A DNA stretch of 7,908 bases from an uncultured Sphingobacteriales bacterium (GTDB lineage Bacteria > Bacteroidota > Bacteroidia > Chitinophagales > Chitinophagaceae): contig CAMPKG010000154.1 in the NCBI GenBank assembly GCA_946887085.1, positions 1 through 7,908 on the forward strand, given 5' to 3'. Of this stretch, positions 6,074 through 7,908 are shown one piece after another. A program made the translations under genes and the position numbers. The notes under the pieces were generated by a model. That model did no database searches. It saw only the letters and a program-made list of their open reading frames with translations, and was not told the DNA's origin. Every line of letters begins with the position of its first letter. Position 1 is the first letter of the stretch.

Positions 6074-6698
6074 ACCCGCCTGCCTGCAATACCTCGCGGA
6101 TGGCGTCGTAAGATTTGTACACTACGTTCGGTAATTCCTTTTCCGTTATCCATTTGGCCTCGAGAATGTTCTCTTCCTTTTGCGGTTCCAGCCTATCGTT
6201 GGAGGTGCCTTGCATTTTATACCAGGCAGTGCGCTTCAGCAGGTTTTGTCCAAACTGCGAGTAGACATGATAAGTGTCGCATATTTTCTCTTTCAGCTTA
6301 ATATTTTTTAGCCCTGTTTCCTCGCTTACCTCACGTACAGCGCAGTCGGCTATGTCCTCGCCATCGTCGAGCTTGCCTTTTGGCAGGTCCCATTTGCCAC
6401 GACGGTAGATCATCAGCACACCGCCGTTTTCATTCACAACTACGCCACCACCTGCATCTATGGGCTGGTATATTTTCTCCAGTTCCTGCCACAGAGCTGT
6501 TACAGAGTGGTCTTCAATGATAACCCCAAGCGTGCGCAATTTATCGAGATGCTCAAAAGCAAGGCGGAAATTACGAGGGAATGCACCGGTATAGAATTCA
6601 AAACCTTTGGCTATGGCATGGCGCTCAATATATGCGGGACCATTATCTGTGAGGATCAATGGCTTGTTGTTATAGTATATTTTTTGCGCTGTATCCAT
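6063..6698 (-). CDS. Nudix hydrolase with an N-terminal extension
   Basis: This 211-residue protein contains a perfect Nudix box, GX5EX7REUXEEXGU, at residues 108-130 (G108, E114, R122, E123, E126, E127, G129), the magnesium-binding helix that hydrolyses nucleoside diphosphates linked to another group. The core runs from about 82 (AGGGVVVNENGGVLMIYRRGKWDLPKGK) to about 200. The first 75 or so residues (IYYNNKPLILTDN ... LWQELEKIYQ) form an extension that is not part of the fold. I recall proteins of this layout beside pyrE in other Bacteroidota, but substrate is unknown. The gene diverges from pyrE across 47 bp; I see no good TAnnTTTG element upstream of it on the minus strand. The ATG at 6698 is the only sensible start. 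Confidence 0.85.
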   Translation of the reverse strand: MDTAQKIYYNNKPLILTDNGPAYIERHAIAKGFEFYTGAFPRNFRLAFEHLDKLRTLGVIIEDHSVTALWQELEKIYQPIDAGGGVVVNENGGVLMIYRRGKWDLPKGKLDDGEDIADCAVREVSEETGLKNIKLKEKICDTYHVYSQFGQNLLKRTAWYKMQGTSNDRLEPQKEENILEAKWITEKELPNVVYKSYDAIREVLQAGGFKW

Positions 6699-6707
6699 CG
6701 GGCGTAG

Positions 6708-6738
6708 TTTGTAAACTTGCTTAATTGACGTAGGTTTG
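6708..6738 (+). promoter_or_regulatory. Near-perfect promoter for pyrE
   Basis: TTTG (6708-6711), a 19-nt spacer and TAGGTTTG (6731-6738) match the Bacteroidota -33/-7 consensus TTTG-N19-TAnnTTTG exactly. Only 7 nt separate the -7 element from the ATG at 6746, so the transcript should have a leader of about 0-5 nt. It also lies within 10-40 bp of the divergent Nudix ATG, so a factor binding here could affect both genes. Confidence 0.8.
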
Positions 6739-6745
6739 AGCGGTT

Positions 6746-7375
6746 ATGAGCACACAAAAACATTTCGCCGAAAAACTATTGCAAATTAAAGCTTTGCAGG
6801 TCAACCTGCAACAGCCCTATACCTGGGCATCGGGTTGGCGTTCGCCTGTTTATTGCGATAACCGCAAGGTGCTTTCTTACCCGCATGTGCGCGATTTTGT
6901 GAAAAGTGAGCTGGCAAATATGGTGCTCGAACATTTTTCTGATGCCGAAGTGATAGCCGGCGTAGCGACCGCGGGGATTGCACATGGCGTAATGGCTGCC
7001 GACCTGCTGAAACTGCCTTTTATTTATGTGCGCAGCAAACCGAAAGAGCATGGCATGGGCAACCAGATAGAGGGCCATATGGAGCCGGGCAAGAAAGTAG
7101 TGGTAATAGAAGACCTGGTATCGACAGGCAAAAGCAGCCTGCAGGTTGTAGATGCATTGCGCGAGGCCGGTGCTGAAGTGATAGGCATGTGCGCGCTGTT
7201 CACTTACGGATTCCCCGTAGCTGAAGCAGCATTTGAAAAAGCAATGGTGCCACTACGCACTATCAGCAACTACAATGCGTTGATGGAAGTTGCCGAAGAC
7301 CAAAAGCTCGTAGCTGCCGACCAGAAAGAAACGTTACAGCAATGGCGTATTGATCCCGGAACCTGGGGACGCTGA
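6746..7375 (+). CDS. pyrE: Orotate phosphoribosyltransferase
   Basis: PyrE joins orotate to PRPP to form orotidine 5'-monophosphate, the fifth step of de novo pyrimidine synthesis, in the cytoplasm. The 209-residue length is normal. TWASGWRSPVYCDNRKVLSYP (about 26-46) is the N-terminal block of the family, VIAGVATAGIAHG (69-81) the conserved glycine-rich loop, YVRSKPKEHGMGNQIEG (94-110) the catalytic flexible loop with Lys98, Lys100 and His102, and VVVIEDLVSTGKS (118-130) the PRPP-binding motif. All expected key residues appear intact. The start at 6746 is fixed by the family N-terminus; with the promoter at 6708-6738 the mRNA would be almost leaderless. It is divergent from the Nudix gene and is followed by a repeat array and a UbiA-family gene on the same strand. 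Confidence 0.95.
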   Translation: MSTQKHFAEKLLQIKALQVNLQQPYTWASGWRSPVYCDNRKVLSYPHVRDFVKSELANMVLEHFSDAEVIAGVATAGIAHGVMAADLLKLPFIYVRSKPKEHGMGNQIEGHMEPGKKVVVIEDLVSTGKSSLQVVDALREAGAEVIGMCALFTYGFPVAEAAFEKAMVPLRTISNYNALMEVAEDQKLVAADQKETLQQWRIDPGTWGR

Positions 7376-7382
7376 TTAAAAG

Positions 7383-7427
7383 AAGTTAATTAAGTTAAAT
7401 AAGTGAATTGGGTTAATTTAGTTAGAC
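7383..7427 (+). repeat. 9-bp tandem repeats, left arm of inverted array
   Basis: Four contiguous 9-mers follow the consensus RRGTTAATT: AAGTTAATT (7383-7391), AAGTTAAAT (7392-7400), AAGTGAATT (7401-7409) and GGGTTAATT (7410-7418), with a degenerate fifth, TAGTTAGAC (7419-7427). The array starts 7 nt after the pyrE stop codon. It is the reverse-complement counterpart of the array at 7469-7495. Confidence 0.75.
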
Positions 7428-7439
7428 TGAATTAACCCA
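7409..7439. repeat. Perfect 10-bp hairpin within the array
   Basis: TGGGTTAATT (7409-7418) and AATTAACCCA (7430-7439) form a perfect 10-bp inverted repeat with an 11-nt loop. The left arm is the fourth 9-mer of the left array plus one base; the right arm is a lone unit of opposite orientation. No T-run follows, so it is not a typical intrinsic terminator, although it could weaken read-through from pyrE. Confidence 0.65.
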
Positions 7440-7468
7440 TTAATTTTAGAAAACACTTAACTACCCCC

Positions 7469-7504
7469 AATTAACCCAATCAACCCAATTAACTCAACCA
7501 CCAA
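7469..7504 (-). repeat. 9-bp tandem repeats, right arm of inverted array
   Basis: Three contiguous 9-mers AATTAACCC (7469-7477), AATCAACCC (7478-7486) and AATTAACTC (7487-7495), then a degenerate AACCACCAA, are the reverse complement of the left-arm consensus. The first pairs over 11 bases (7469-7479) with 7408-7418. The array ends 11 nt before the UbiA-family ATG, so it forms most of that gene's immediate upstream region. No TAnnTTTG promoter is visible between 7376 and 7506. Confidence 0.75.
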
Positions 7505-7506
7505 CA

Positions 7507-7908
7507 ATGGCCTGGCTGAAACTGATAAGATGGTATAATCTCATTATCATTTTCCTCACGCAATTACTTGCCTGGGCTTTTGTGATATTGCCTATGCGCG
7601 ATGCTGCTGGTGATGGGTTGTTGCTGACGACGGGTAACTTCCTGCTGATCGCTTTTTCTACCGTGCTCATTGCGGCTGCTGGCTATATCATCAATGATTA
7701 TTTCGACATTAAGATAGACGCCATCAACCGCCCCGATAGGATGGTGCTGGAAAAACGCATACCTGCCAAATCGGCCATTGTAATGCACACGGTGCTGAAT
7801 GTTATCGGCATCGTGATGGCTTTGAAAGTAGCGCGCGATGGAGGGCAGTATAAATGGATATTGCTGCAACTGAGTTGTACTGCCATGATCTGGTTTTATT
7901 CCTCGATG
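7507..7908 (+). CDS. UbiA-family prenyltransferase (partial, runs off window)
   Basis: The first 134 codons of a membrane protein are present; the 3' part is cut by the window edge. The motif NDYFDIKIDAINRPDR (residues 63-78) is the first aspartate-rich NDxxDxxxDxxNRP site of the UbiA superfamily, which binds the magnesium-diphosphate of the prenyl donor (N63, D64, D67, D71). Hydrophobic helices lie at about 12-29, 42-62, 92-108 and 117-132, as expected for the N-terminal half of the fold. UbiA enzymes attach an isoprenoid chain to an acceptor such as 4-hydroxybenzoate, a naphthoate or a glycerol phosphate lipid; the acceptor cannot be told here. The N-terminus MAWLKLIRWYNLIIIF resembles Bacteroidota homologues annotated as geranylgeranylglycerol-phosphate transferases, an annotation that is often only inferred. 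No clear promoter precedes it, so it may be read from pyrE. Confidence 0.85.
   Translation, partial: MAWLKLIRWYNLIIIFLTQLLAWAFVILPMRDAAGDGLLLTTGNFLLIAFSTVLIAAAGYIINDYFDIKIDAINRPDRMVLEKRIPAKSAIVMHTVLNVIGIVMALKVARDGGQYKWILLQLSCTAMIWFYSSM

Noticed and set aside
6707..6716. GTTTGTAAAC near-palindrome as an operator
   Set aside because: Only 4-bp arms, and it coincides with the TTTG -33 element of the pyrE promoter, which explains it better.
1..7908. CRISPR array, mobile element, tRNA or rRNA
   Set aside because: No regularly spaced direct repeats of 20-40 bp, no transposase or integrase motifs, no terminal inverted repeats with target duplications and no tRNA-like cloverleaf sequence were seen on either strand.

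Overview
The window looks like a chromosomal segment from a member of the Bacteroidota, most likely a Chitinophagaceae-like relative. The grounds are TAnnTTTG-type promoters (the -7 element of the Bacteroidota primary sigma factor), near absence of Shine-Dalgarno sequences, a membrane-anchored OmpH of the Bacteroidota type, a stand-alone heptose-7-phosphate kinase, and the Nudix / pyrE / UbiA neighbourhood. The genus-level placement is inference; no search was run.

Layout. Bases 1-292 hold no gene that I can name, but they contain an imperfect intrinsic terminator (150-175), several small hairpins and a good promoter (233-263). This promoter drives a 466-residue lipoprotein with one C-terminal heme c motif, CIGCH (293-1693), closed by a strong terminator (1713-1739). 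A second TAnnTTTG promoter (1763-1796) precedes an apparent operon: an OmpH/Skp-like protein (1849-2460), an APC-superfamily amino acid permease with a TTG start (2488-3930), and a RfaE1/HldE1-type heptose-7-phosphate kinase overlapping the permease by 8 nt (3923-4912). Behind a likely weak promoter come two small genes, an 82-residue antitoxin-like protein (4945-5193) and a 57-residue two-helix membrane protein (5198-5371). A DUF523 protein related to TudS (5435-6073) follows and converges tail-to-tail with a Nudix hydrolase on the minus strand (6063-6698), the stop codons overlapping by 11 nt. The Nudix gene diverges from pyrE (6746-7375) across only 47 bp. That gap carries a near-perfect TTTG-N19-TAnnTTTG promoter ending 7 nt before the pyrE ATG. 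Between pyrE and a truncated UbiA-family prenyltransferase (7507 to the window edge) is an inverted array of 9-bp tandem repeats (7383-7495).

How the genes fit together. OmpH and the heptose kinase both serve the outer membrane (periplasmic chaperoning; ADP-heptose for lipopolysaccharide core). PyrE makes OMP, the UMP precursor. The DUF523 and Nudix products are plausibly linked to nucleobase or nucleotide housekeeping, but this is inference. I see no CRISPR array, prophage, insertion sequence, tRNA or rRNA, and no clear new system. The most unusual items are the 9-bp inverted tandem array, the apparently leaderless pyrE promoter, and the unassigned two-gene small-ORF cassette.
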